A stretch of DNA of 8,152 bases from Pseudomonadota bacterium (GCA_021848555.1 JAJZUN010000103.1:1-8152), one strand, 5' to 3'. Numbered from the stretch's first letter, positions 1 to 6,563 are shown. The notes: generated by a model not told the origin, from the sequence alone. Numbers and translations are program-made.

Positions 1-12
1 GTGCCCATCCAC

Positions 13-1116
13 CTACGTGCCCTTATTCGGATTGATCAGGTACTTCGCCCCCGTCGCGCGCTTGCCATACACGGCGATCTCTTCCAGCTCGAGTGCTTCC
101 GCAAGCGAAATCTCTTTGGTGTAGTGGCTGGCAAAAGTTGTCTTTAGTTCAGCGACCACGCGCTCCCTGAGCTTCTGCGCGCCGGCAGGACCGATCCTTT
201 GCATGAACGGCCACAGCAGCCAGCCGCCCACGCCCCAGGCCATGCCGAAGCCGCGGTTGATGATGGTCGGGCCGGTGTCCAGGCCGCCGTAGATGTAGAC
301 CTGCTTATGGGTGGCAGAGCCGTAGCGGCTGTACTCCTTGGCCGTTCTGTTGATCGCGGCTTCCATGCAGCTGAGGATCTGCCCGGCCAGCGTGCCGCCG
401 CCGATGGCATCGAAGGCCAGGGTCGCTCCGGTGGCGGCGATCGCCTCGGTGAGGTCTTGCATGAAGCTCGGGGCGCCGGAGTCGCAGACGTAGCGCGCGC
501 CCAGGGCCTTGAGCAAATCCGCCTGCTGCTGCGAGCGCACGATGTTCACCAAGGCGACCCTGTCGGCGATGCAGATCTTGTTGAGCATTTGGCCCAGGTT
601 GGATGCCGCCGCAGTGTGCACCAGAGCCTTGTGGTCTTCGAGCCGCATGGTTTCCACCATGCCCTGTGCAGTGAGCGGGTTGACGAAGCAGGAGGCGCCT
701 TCGGCCGCGGTCGTGCCTGGCGGAAGCGCGAGACATTGCTTGGCCTTGACGCTGCGGTACTGGGCGTACATGGCGCCGCCGACGATGGCCACCATCTTTC
801 CGAGCAGCGCCTGCGCTTCGTCGGACGCGCCGGCGTCCACAACCACGCCCGCGCCTTCGTTGCCGACGGGCATGGATTGGTCAATGCGGCCGGCCATCGC
901 TTTCATCAGGGCATCGGGAATGCTCGCCGTAATCACCGGCAGCGCGTCCGAGCCGGAGCGCCGTGCCGTGCTCATGTCGGCTGCGCCAAAGAGCAGCCCC
1001 AGATCGGACGGGTTGATCGGGGAGCCTTCGATGCGGACTACGACTTCGTCGGCTTGCGGGACCGGCATCGGGACGCTGACCAGCGAAAGCTCCAGCTCGC
1101 CGCTTTTTTTAACCAA
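13..1116 (-). CDS. MDR-superfamily dehydrogenase, NADPH:quinone oxidoreductase-like, 5' end displaced by a frameshift
   Basis: The protein has the medium-chain dehydrogenase/reductase layout. An N-terminal GroES-like part carries INPSDLG and PVGNEGAGVV. A Rossmann part follows, with LVHTAAASNLGQML for nucleotide binding and then NIVRSQQQADLLKALGARYV. I see no structural-zinc cysteine cluster, so a quinone- or enone-reductase-like member is more likely than a zinc alcohol dehydrogenase; the substrate is unknown. The open frame can only begin at a TTG (1114-1116) with no ribosome-binding site, or further inside. Reading upstream in frame gives LQLRSL before the TTG, which looks like the normal start of this family, and then reaches a stop at 1156-1158. 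A good ATG with a strong Shine-Dalgarno lies at 1159 in another frame (see next entry). Stop TAG at 13-15. Family assignment is secure; the start and the integrity of the gene are not. Confidence 0.85.
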   Translation of the reverse strand: MVKKSGELELSLVSVPMPVPQADEVVVRIEGSPINPSDLGLLFGAADMSTARRSGSDALPVITASIPDALMKAMAGRIDQSMPVGNEGAGVVVDAGASDEAQALLGKMVAIVGGAMYAQYRSVKAKQCLALPPGTTAAEGASCFVNPLTAQGMVETMRLEDHKALVHTAAASNLGQMLNKICIADRVALVNIVRSQQQADLLKALGARYVCDSGAPSFMQDLTEAIAATGATLAFDAIGGGTLAGQILSCMEAAINRTAKEYSRYGSATHKQVYIYGGLDTGPTIINRGFGMAWGVGGWLLWPFMQRIGPAGAQKLRERVVAELKTTFASHYTKEISLAEALELEEIAVYGKRATGAKYLINPNKGT

Positions 1117-1159
1117 GGAACGAAGTTGAAGCCCCGTTTTTTTCCGTAGCAGAAATCAT
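1117..1159 (-). other. Probable original N-terminus of the dehydrogenase, one base out of frame
   Basis: On the minus strand ATG at 1159 starts MISATEKN and then leaves the gene frame, ending at a TAA soon after. With one base fewer in the seven-A run (plus-strand T at 1137-1143) it reads MISATEKTGLQLRSLVKKSG and joins the dehydrogenase frame exactly. A second seven-base run (1104-1110) lies just inside the gene. The +1 base could be an assembly error, a true mutation, or a slippage or phase-variable tract. Confidence 0.75.
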
Positions 1160-1168
1160 GTTCGCTTT

Positions 1169-1174
1169 CTCCTT
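1169..1174 (-). promoter_or_regulatory. Shine-Dalgarno AAGGAG that places the dehydrogenase start at 1159
   Basis: AAGGAG lies 9 bases upstream of the ATG at 1157-1159 on the minus strand. The TTG at 1116 has nothing comparable. A lone -10-like TATACT is seen at 1188-1193 with no convincing -35 at 16-18 bases. Confidence 0.7.
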
Positions 1175-1214
1175 GAACAGGCTGCAGAGTATAGGGCGTT
1201 ATCGCAGCGGAGTA

Positions 1215-1311
1215 CTACAGGAACCGGATATTCGACGGTACTGACTTGACGCAGCCGAAGTCGTAGACGACGACCCGGCCGTCGGCGAGAAGCTGATCGC
1301 CGCGGACTTTC
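1215..1311 (-). pseudogene. Remnant of an ABC1/UbiB-type kinase gene (DFG region)
   Basis: A minus-strand frame of about 30 codons reads GDQLLADGRVVVYDFGCVK, then SVP, and stops at TAG (1215-1217). The string DGRVVVYDFGCVK matches the DFG (magnesium-binding) segment of AarF/ABC1/UbiB atypical kinases, where it usually follows a PGN motif. Everything N- and C-terminal to it is missing, so this is a scar, not a gene. The same piece, more decayed, recurs at 6673-6720, and the C-terminal part of a probably intact family member begins at 7864. The family call rests on this short motif and on that neighbour. Confidence 0.55.
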
Positions 1312-1347
1312 GATTTGCTACACTTCCAACACGCCTGACACCAGAAT
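1264..1347. repeat. Dispersed repeat, block A copy 1
   Basis: This block aligns with 6673-6792. The first ~48 bases are the kinase remnant, differing at scattered positions. A stretch with 14 identical bases (GATTTGCTACACTT) follows, then about 21 bases with six differences ending in ACCAG. Copy 2 carries 36 extra bases (6721-6756) between the two parts. Block A is followed here directly by block B. Confidence 0.7.
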
Positions 1348-1348
1348 C

Positions 1349-1400
1349 GCACCCCGGAGAGGCGCATGAATACTGGCTTTCCGACCGACCGCCCTCAGGC
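1349..1400. repeat. Dispersed repeat, block B copy 1
   Basis: This block aligns with 7810-7858. The first 28 bases, from GCACCCCGGAGA to ATACTGG, match at 26 positions, and similarity continues to CAGGC. It overlaps the stop codon of the dipeptidase gene. On the plus strand it holds GGAGAGG followed by CGC and ATG, resembling a ribosome-binding site and start codon. The plus frame runs about 50 codons antisense to the dipeptidase and resembles no protein I know. On the minus strand it encodes the peptide string GRKASIHAPLRGA, also seen in copy 2, which I take as a by-product of the repeat. Confidence 0.7.
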
Positions 1401-2483
1401 CGTCCCCAGCGCCTGGCCGAAAATGCGCACGAAGTTGCCGCCGAGAATCTTCGCCGTTTCGTCCGCATTGAAGCCGCCTTTGAGCATCGCGTCGGCGAGG
1501 CTGCCGAAGCTCGCGTAGTCCTGGATCGCGCCCTTGGCGACCTGCTGGTCGGTGCCGATGCAGGTGTGGTCCACGCCGACGACGTCGACCATTTCCTTGA
1601 TGCCGTCGACGTAGCGCTCGATGTTCGGGAAGAAATGCCACAGGCCGACCACGCCGCCGGTGTCGGCTACCATGCGCGCGTGCGCGGCGCTGATCTGGCG
1701 GCCGGCCAGGCGCGTCTCACCTTGCGCTTTCGATCCCTGCAGCGCGGTATGCGACAGCAGCAGCGGTTTCGCCGCGACTTTCACCGCCTGGCGCACCAGC
1801 GGCTCGGTCGCGTGCGCCACGTCCACCAGCACGCCCAGACGATTGAGTTCGCGGATCACGCTTGCGCCGAATTCCGTCATGCCCTTGTATTCGACCGGGC
1901 CGGTCTGACAATCGCCGATGTCGTTGTGGATGTAGTGCACCAGCTGCACCACGCGCACGCCGCGCCGGTGCGCCTCCTCCAGGCGCTCGAGCTTGCCGTC
2001 GAGGAAGTCGCAGCCCTCGATGTCCTGGATCAGCGCGGGCTCGCCCTTCTCCTTGGCGTCCTCCAGTTCGGCCAGCGTGGTGACGCGGCGCATGCCGTGG
2101 CCGCTGGAGAGCGCGTCCATCCAGTCGAGCCGGCCGAGGTGCGCCTTGTACAGGTCTCCGGGTGCGGGCGTGCGCACCATGCCCAAGCCGCCGCCTGCGG
2201 TGCGCCCGATCACCGGGCCGTCGGCGACGTGCGCAAGGCACACCGCGCTCAAGCTGCCCGCGCGCATGCCGCTCGCGAGGCTGTCATCCATCTTCGGCCC
2301 GAACACCAGGCCGCGCGCATGGCTGTGGGTATCGACGGTGATCGTCTGTTGCAGCACGTCCGTCGCAGCCGCAGACAGCTCGGCCGCCTGTGCGCGTTTT
2401 CCCGGAAACATCGCTCCGGCGGAGGCCGTCAGCGCCATGGTCAGCCACTGGCGACGGGTCAGGGTCATACCGCACATGCACAT
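1395..2483 (-). CDS. Tat-exported M19-family (membrane dipeptidase-like) metallopeptidase
   Basis: M19 peptidases are binuclear-zinc TIM-barrel enzymes that hydrolyse dipeptides, including D-amino-acid dipeptides. Visible family marks: the metal-site strand DTHSH (H53, H55), the bridging glutamate in QDIEG (E156), metal histidines in DVAHA (H224) and LLSHT (H245), the aspartate in CIGTDQQ (D312), and the C-terminal ILGGNFVRIFG. Most characterised members have HxD at the first site; here it is HxH. The N-terminus is a twin-arginine signal: TRRQWL (R10, R11), a hydrophobic stretch, and a likely cleavage after AQA near residue 33, so the enzyme should act in the periplasm or at the membrane. ATG at 2483 was chosen because GGAGG lies 6 bases upstream; the in-frame ATGs at codons 3 and 6 are poorer fits. 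Stop TGA at 1395-1397 lies inside block B. Confidence 0.9.
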   Translation of the reverse strand: MCMCGMTLTRRQWLTMALTASAGAMFPGKRAQAAELSAAATDVLQQTITVDTHSHARGLVFGPKMDDSLASGMRAGSLSAVCLAHVADGPVIGRTAGGGLGMVRTPAPGDLYKAHLGRLDWMDALSSGHGMRRVTTLAELEDAKEKGEPALIQDIEGCDFLDGKLERLEEAHRRGVRVVQLVHYIHNDIGDCQTGPVEYKGMTEFGASVIRELNRLGVLVDVAHATEPLVRQAVKVAAKPLLLSHTALQGSKAQGETRLAGRQISAAHARMVADTGGVVGLWHFFPNIERYVDGIKEMVDVVGVDHTCIGTDQQVAKGAIQDYASFGSLADAMLKGGFNADETAKILGGNFVRIFGQALGTA

Positions 2484-2558
2484 GGCGTTCCTCCGCTTGC
2501 GGGTAAGGAGTAAGAAGGATTAAAGACGATTTCTTTCTCGCCCTATGTGGCAATCGGG

Positions 2559-2587
2559 ATAATAAGTGGCGTGGACCTGCGCTTCAA
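2559..2587 (-). promoter_or_regulatory. Sigma70-type promoter for the dipeptidase gene
   Basis: On the minus strand -35 TTGAAG (2582-2587) and -10 TATTAT (2559-2564) are separated by 17 bases. Transcription would start near 2552, leaving a leader of about 70 bases before ATG 2483. The rest of the 286-base gap (2484-2769) shows no gene, hairpin or repeat that I can support. Confidence 0.55.
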
Positions 2588-2769
2588 GAACAATTGATCT
2601 CCGACCTCAATCAATCGCACTGCGTACGCTTGCACGCCTCAGGAATGGCTGCGCAAATAGTAGGCACTGCCCGGAAAGCCGCGTCCCTATTGGGGTGCAG
2701 ACCGATTGCCCTATGACGCCCTCGACTGTTGCGGTGCCCTGCGCCGTGGACCTGCCTGCCCGATGTCCT

Positions 2770-5319
2770 CTAATTCGCAGGCGAGACCCGCTCGACCGAC
2801 GCTTTCGCGGTTCCGCGATTGTTGCGGGTGAAGCAAGCGCGATCGCCGACCAGCGGCAGGGCATCGTTGACATAAAGGAACAGTTCGCCCGTTCTCCTCG
2901 CGGTGATCTCGGCGATCATCGAACGCCGGTCCGCGGGCGTTGGCTCGTTCACGGCGGCAGTCTTGGCCGTATTGGCGTCGAGCGGCAGGCAGGGATCCGA
3001 CGCGTGCCATCGGCCCTTGTAGTCGTCGCGCTCGCTGAATGGCGCCACAGGCTCGAGCAGGTACTCGTCGTTGCCGCGCTCGCCGATCCTTGCGATCGGC
3101 TGGAACCACTTTCCGCGCCACGATTGCTTCAATCCCCAGCCCAGCACGTGCACCGCCGTGTCGGAGTCGAAGCCGCCGAGGTCCGCGCGGTGTCCGCCGT
3201 CGAACCATTCCTCGCCGAGATCGAGTCGGATGCGATAGCGCGCGCCCTTCTCGAGGACCAGGCCCGAGGCCCAGCACGCGTCGTGCGTGGCGAACGCGGA
3301 CGCAGCGGGCCCGACCTTCTCGCCGGCCGCGAGGCCGGGCGTCGCCGCACATGGGGGATCCACGGCCTTGTCGATTTCGATCCCCGCCTTGTTCAGGAGC
3401 ATCAGGGCGATGAATCCCATAATGGCGAGGAATGCCGCGGGAACGAACGCATTCGTGAAAATGCGATTGAAAGCCTGCATCGCGCCCGATGTGCGCAGCG
3501 CCCTCGCGATCGACAGCATCACCGTACCCTGCAGGGGCTGGTGCACGCCCGCCGCGGCAGCGGGCGGCAGGCGCCTCTTCGCGCTCGCGCGAACGAGGGC
3601 GAGCAGCATCGTAAAGACGAAGATGAAGCCCCATGCGTTCCGTGCCTGCACGCTCCAGTCTTTGTAAAAAGCCAGGGACAGTAACACCGCAGCGAAGACG
3701 GCCGCGATCGAGAACAATACCGCCATCCCGTGCGCGCGCTTCGCAAAAGTCTCGATCAGGCCTGGCTGCGTGACGTCATGCCACGCATGCACTGCGCGAT
3801 CCTGGATACGCGTGCGCAGGAAGGCGCCGAAGTACAGGGCGACGGCTAGCGCCGCGACGATCACCGCGAAGGCCACAGGCAGTTCCCCCAGCGCATCGAC
3901 CCACCACGTCAGGTAGCTCGGAATGAATGCGCCCAAAGCGCCCACGAGCGATGCGACGATGCCGCTCGAAAGCGTATTCATGGTGCCCAGGCCTTTGTTG
4001 AGCGGCCCGTCGATCAGCGGATAGACCAGCAGCAGCGTCGCGAGAAACACCGTCGCGAAATACGCCACGCGCCGCCACCACACCGTGTCCCAGACCAGCT
4101 CGAGCTCGTCCTGTTTCGGCTGGGCGAGCTTGCGCATCGCGGCGCCGAGCGCCGCCTTCTGCGGATTCGAGCTCTGCGCGAGCGCGCTCGCCTGCGACAG
4201 GTTGGCGATCATGCCGTCGGGCGTCAGGACCTCGAACTTCTCGGGAAGGGAGACCGGCGCGTAGCTGTCGCATCCCTCGGCCATGCGGTGGATCACGCTC
4301 GAATGGACGACGGGCACGTACTGCATGCGCCGCGGCGCGTAGCGATAGAACACGCCGGCGCCGGCGCGCGAGTCGTACATGCGGGCGAACGGCGACTTCT
4401 GCTCGAAAATCAGCTGCAGCGCGAGCGGATTGAAGCGCAGGCCGTTCGCCTGCGCGTGCTGCGCGATCCAGTCCAGCGCCACGAGCGACAGGCGGTCCTC
4501 CGGATAGCCGCCGCCCACGTTCGAATGAACTCCTGCGAACCACACCTGCGTGAGCCGGCCTGCCTGCACGTCGCCCGCCCTGACCATCTGCGCTTCCTTG
4601 ACCTCATCCCAGATCAGCGGATGGAAGGTTTCGCGCTGGTCGTCGAGGGAAAGCGCGTGAAACGCCTTGGCGACGATCCGCGACAGCGCGCAGTCGGAGA
4701 AACCCATCGGCCACAGCCACCGGTTCATCGCGCGCTTGATCTCGTCGATGGGCATCTCGTACGCCGCGACCGTGTCCCACAGTCCGAGGAACGCCACGGC
4801 GACCCGGTGATCGTTGGCGTTCGAGTCGTAGGGGTCGCGGATCAGCGCGTCGCGCAGCCGGTACAGCAGCCCGATCAACAACATCAATGGATAGGCGAGG
4901 TGATGCAGCTTCCAGTGATTCTTCCAGCGGTATTCGCGATAGGCGGCCCTGGCCTTGCGCTGGAGTAGTTCCTCCGATTCGTACGGCAGCACTCCCTGGC
5001 TCGCGATCAGCCCCGTCACCATGCGGATTGTGTAGGCGCCGCGGCTGAAGCCGAAGCCGTGGATGCGGTCGCCTGGTCGGTAGTTGCGGCACACGAACCT
5101 GTACAGGTCGATGACGTTGCGCTTCAGCCCCCACCCGAACGCACCGCCCAGGGCGGCGAAGTACTTGTTCGACGAGGTGCCGACGCCGTCGTCGTAGTGG
5201 GCGACTTGCGTGCCGTCGGCCTGCACCAAGGCCTCGAACAGCCGCCAGACATTGGTCTTCTCCGCCTTCGCCGAGCTGTTGCCGGTGCCGTCGGAAAAAA
5301 GGACGATGTTCTTTGCCAT
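2770..5319 (-). CDS. DUF2235 (Tle1-like) alpha/beta-hydrolase with membrane segments and a PA-IL-like C-terminal region
   Basis: The N-terminal ~310 residues are a DUF2235 domain, the catalytic fold of Tle1-type phospholipases. It opens with NIVLFSDGTGN, has the nucleophile elbow GFSRGA (S92), an aspartate in GLWDTV (D182), and FAGVHSNVGGGYP with H265, a plausible Ser-Asp-His triad. From about 418 to 642 there are roughly six hydrophobic segments (near 418-436, 450-472, 480-500, 532-550, 562-578, 624-642). Residues ~645-849 are soluble and recall PA-IL (LecA) lectin-type sandwiches: ACWASGLVLEKGARYRIRL, then FQPIARIG, then GELFLYVND and NNRGTAKASVERV. The substrate is probably a lipid ester, by family inference. 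No VgrG, PAAR or Tle immunity gene is in the window, so a type VI secretion role is not supported. The start ATG has a near-perfect AAGGAGGTGA 5 bases upstream. It follows the nucleotidyltransferase gene by 120 bases on the same strand and could share its transcript. Confidence 0.88.
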   Translation of the reverse strand: MAKNIVLFSDGTGNSSAKAEKTNVWRLFEALVQADGTQVAHYDDGVGTSSNKYFAALGGAFGWGLKRNVIDLYRFVCRNYRPGDRIHGFGFSRGAYTIRMVTGLIASQGVLPYESEELLQRKARAAYREYRWKNHWKLHHLAYPLMLLIGLLYRLRDALIRDPYDSNANDHRVAVAFLGLWDTVAAYEMPIDEIKRAMNRWLWPMGFSDCALSRIVAKAFHALSLDDQRETFHPLIWDEVKEAQMVRAGDVQAGRLTQVWFAGVHSNVGGGYPEDRLSLVALDWIAQHAQANGLRFNPLALQLIFEQKSPFARMYDSRAGAGVFYRYAPRRMQYVPVVHSSVIHRMAEGCDSYAPVSLPEKFEVLTPDGMIANLSQASALAQSSNPQKAALGAAMRKLAQPKQDELELVWDTVWWRRVAYFATVFLATLLLVYPLIDGPLNKGLGTMNTLSSGIVASLVGALGAFIPSYLTWWVDALGELPVAFAVIVAALAVALYFGAFLRTRIQDRAVHAWHDVTQPGLIETFAKRAHGMAVLFSIAAVFAAVLLSLAFYKDWSVQARNAWGFIFVFTMLLALVRASAKRRLPPAAAAGVHQPLQGTVMLSIARALRTSGAMQAFNRIFTNAFVPAAFLAIMGFIALMLLNKAGIEIDKAVDPPCAATPGLAAGEKVGPAASAFATHDACWASGLVLEKGARYRIRLDLGEEWFDGGHRADLGGFDSDTAVHVLGWGLKQSWRGKWFQPIARIGERGNDEYLLEPVAPFSERDDYKGRWHASDPCLPLDANTAKTAAVNEPTPADRRSMIAEITARRTGELFLYVNDALPLVGDRACFTRNNRGTAKASVERVSPAN

Positions 5320-5394
5320 CGCGTCACCTCCTTCGGGTCGCGTCGGTCTTTTCTACTCCCGTTGGTGCTGCCGATGCAAGCGCCGGGAGCATGT

Positions 5395-5414
5395 AACCGG
5401 GCTCCTGCCTGGTT
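5395..5414. terminator. Weak stem-loop after the nucleotidyltransferase gene
   Basis: AACCGGGC, a four-base loop TCCT and GCCTGGTT pair over 8 positions with one mismatch, 26 bases past the nucleotidyltransferase stop. No T-run follows on the minus strand. It may weaken rather than end transcription into the DUF2235 gene. A GGGGACCCC palindrome (5415-5423) adjoins it. Confidence 0.2.
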
Positions 5415-5439
5415 GGGGACCCCGGTCGCGCCGTCGTGC

Positions 5440-6036
5440 TCAGCGCCGCCCGGGCGGCCGCGCGGATTCGATTAGTCGGCAGGCTATGTCGATCGAGCTG
5501 CGGACGGAACCCAAGTCGCCCACATAGCCGCCAAGCGCTTCCTCCGCCCGTTTGCGCAGCGAGGGCGAGGCGATCAGGCCCTCCCGGGCAAGCAGCAGGA
5601 TGTCCTCCCGATCCTGATCTGAAAATCGCGACAGCTTGGACACCGCCAGGTCGATCGGCGCAAGTATTCTCACATCGATGAGCTTCCTGTCGATCCCCGG
5701 GAAAGCGACGGGCTGCGCATCCTTGTGCGCATTCTCGTGCAGCAGGCCCAGCGTGTCGTTGTAGTTTCGATCGAGGTACAGGAGGCGCGCGCGGCCGTCC
5801 GGGTCGCGGTACGAGACCTCGATTTCGTCGTTGAACAGCACGCGCCTGGAAAAAACCGCATCTACGTCCTCCGACACGCGCGCCCCGGTGAGCAGATGCA
5901 GCGCGGCGCCTCCGGCGACGAACATGCGGATCGGGAACACCTCGGGCCGCGAACCCTTCAGCGCCTGCTGGATGCGCGACAACACCTCGGCAAAGGCTTT
6001 CAGGTAAGCATCCTGAGCCTTGATCCTGGGCTTCAT
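5440..6036 (-). CDS. AbiEii/DUF6036-like nucleotidyltransferase, probable toxin of a two-gene module
   Basis: This 198-residue protein has the minimal nucleotidyltransferase core: MFVAGGAALHLLTG (residues 38-51), then SEDVDAVF with the two metal-binding aspartates D58 and D60. Next come DVRILAPIDLAVSKLSRF and QDREDILLLAREG, the conserved Lys/Arg-Asp segment of AbiEii-like proteins. In that family such enzymes modify RNA, often tRNA 3' ends, and act as toxins. The substrate here is unknown. The start at 6036 is fixed by an ATGA overlap with the upstream HTH gene and by GGAGAGG (6043-6049) 6 bases before it. A longer open frame to 6246 exists but would overlap the HTH gene heavily and is not credible. 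No membrane segment or signal peptide is seen. A function as an antibiotic nucleotidyltransferase is less likely given the coupled HTH partner. Confidence 0.82.
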   Translation of the reverse strand: MKPRIKAQDAYLKAFAEVLSRIQQALKGSRPEVFPIRMFVAGGAALHLLTGARVSEDVDAVFSRRVLFNDEIEVSYRDPDGRARLLYLDRNYNDTLGLLHENAHKDAQPVAFPGIDRKLIDVRILAPIDLAVSKLSRFSDQDREDILLLAREGLIASPSLRKRAEEALGGYVGDLGSVRSSIDIACRLIESARPPGRR

Positions 6037-6557
6037 GCGAAACCTCTCCGCTTTCTCGCCATCGGAAGGAATCGGCCCGCTCGCAGAGGAGATCGCTGCA
6101 ACCACATGGCGAAGACTTCCGCCGTGGAGATGCCCGGATGCAGCGCCTCGCCGAGTTTCAGGTACCGCTCCCGTTCGAACCCGCGGGCGCTTGCAAGCAG
6201 GACGGCCAGCCCTCCCATGAAGAAGCCGGGCCCATGCGCTCGCCAATGATCAGGGTCGACATTTCCCGAAGCGCAGAGATCGAGCAGGTCGTCCTCGTAT
6301 TCCCGACCGAACGCGTCCGGCAGGTGCGCGCGGCCTGCGGCAGTCGCAGGCACGGCGACGAGCGTATATCCCGCGCTCCGGGCCAGCGCCGCCAGTGTCC
6401 GCAGATCGCACGACAGACTGCGTTTCAACCGTGACAGCGTCTCCTTGGGCAGCCCGCTCGCTTTCGCCCAGCCCGCATCGGTCGAAAACATTCCCTTCGC
6501 CGCCTTGGACATCTGATCCAGCAGCTTGGCGGGTAAACCCGCGGTTGATATATTCAT
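6033..6557 (-). CDS. HTH protein, probable antitoxin/autoregulator of the nucleotidyltransferase pair
   Basis: This 174-residue protein has an N-terminal helix-turn-helix-like region at about residues 24-68 (WAKASGLPKETLSRLKRS, then LRTLAALARSAGYTLVAVP), resembling XRE/Cro-type repressors. A C-terminal domain of about 90 residues follows, containing LLDLCASGN, HGPGFFMGGLAVLLASARGF and RSPLRAGRFLPM. I do not recognise this domain by a formal name; it may bind the partner. Its TGA overlaps the ATG of the nucleotidyltransferase by four bases, so the two should be translationally coupled with the HTH protein made first, as expected for an antitoxin. The ATG at 6557 is preferred to the TTG one codon earlier. 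No Shine-Dalgarno precedes either, and the promoter predicts a start of transcription at or next to this ATG. Antitoxin function is inferred from layout. Confidence 0.8.
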   Translation of the reverse strand: MNISTAGLPAKLLDQMSKAAKGMFSTDAGWAKASGLPKETLSRLKRSLSCDLRTLAALARSAGYTLVAVPATAAGRAHLPDAFGREYEDDLLDLCASGNVDPDHWRAHGPGFFMGGLAVLLASARGFERERYLKLGEALHPGISTAEVFAMWLQRSPLRAGRFLPMARKRRGFA

Positions 6558-6561
6558 CAAC
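6544..6561. promoter_or_regulatory. Inverted repeat over the HTH start codon, candidate autoregulatory operator
   Basis: GTTGAT (6544-6549) and ATCAAC (6556-6561) form a perfect 6-base inverted repeat with a 6-base spacer, centred just inside the start codon and the predicted transcription start. On the minus strand GTTGATG occurs again in the -35 region (6587-6593), 32 bases or about three helical turns upstream. This is a fitting site for the HTH protein to repress its own promoter; no binding is shown. Confidence 0.45.
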
Positions 6562-6563
6562 TA

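Noticed and set aside
199..1149. A 316-codon plus-strand frame opposite the dehydrogenase
   Set aside because: Its translation is rich in R, A, H and V without a recognisable domain, while the opposite strand encodes a clear MDR enzyme. It is a high-GC shadow.
1318..1390. Peptide string GRKASIHAPLRGA shared by short frames at 1318-1641 and 7557-7862
   Set aside because: Both frames are open only across repeat block B and the antisense of real genes. The shared peptide comes from DNA identity, not from a conserved protein.
1349..1400. Block B as part of a CRISPR array
   Set aside because: Only two copies, 6.4 kb apart, with no regular spacers and no cas genes.
2566..3684. A 372-codon plus-strand frame opposite the DUF2235 C-terminus
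   Set aside because: Arginine-rich composition, no domain, no convincing ribosome-binding site, and the opposing frame has motifs throughout.
2770..5319. The DUF2235 protein as a secreted type VI effector
   Set aside because: No VgrG, PAAR, Hcp, adaptor or immunity gene is nearby, and the protein has several membrane segments; DUF2235 proteins also occur outside type VI loci.
5336..5380. Separate promoter for the DUF2235 gene (TTGCAT with an 18-base gap to TAGAAA)
   Set aside because: Both hexamers match the consensus poorly, and such matches are expected by chance.
5440..6246. Longer version of the nucleotidyltransferase starting at 6246
   Set aside because: It would overlap the HTH gene by over 200 bases with low-quality sequence, whereas ATG 6036 has GGAGAGG and the ATGA overlap.
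5440..6557. The pair as an MNT/HEPN module
   Set aside because: The partner has an HTH-like N-terminus and no HEPN Rx4-6H motif that I can find.
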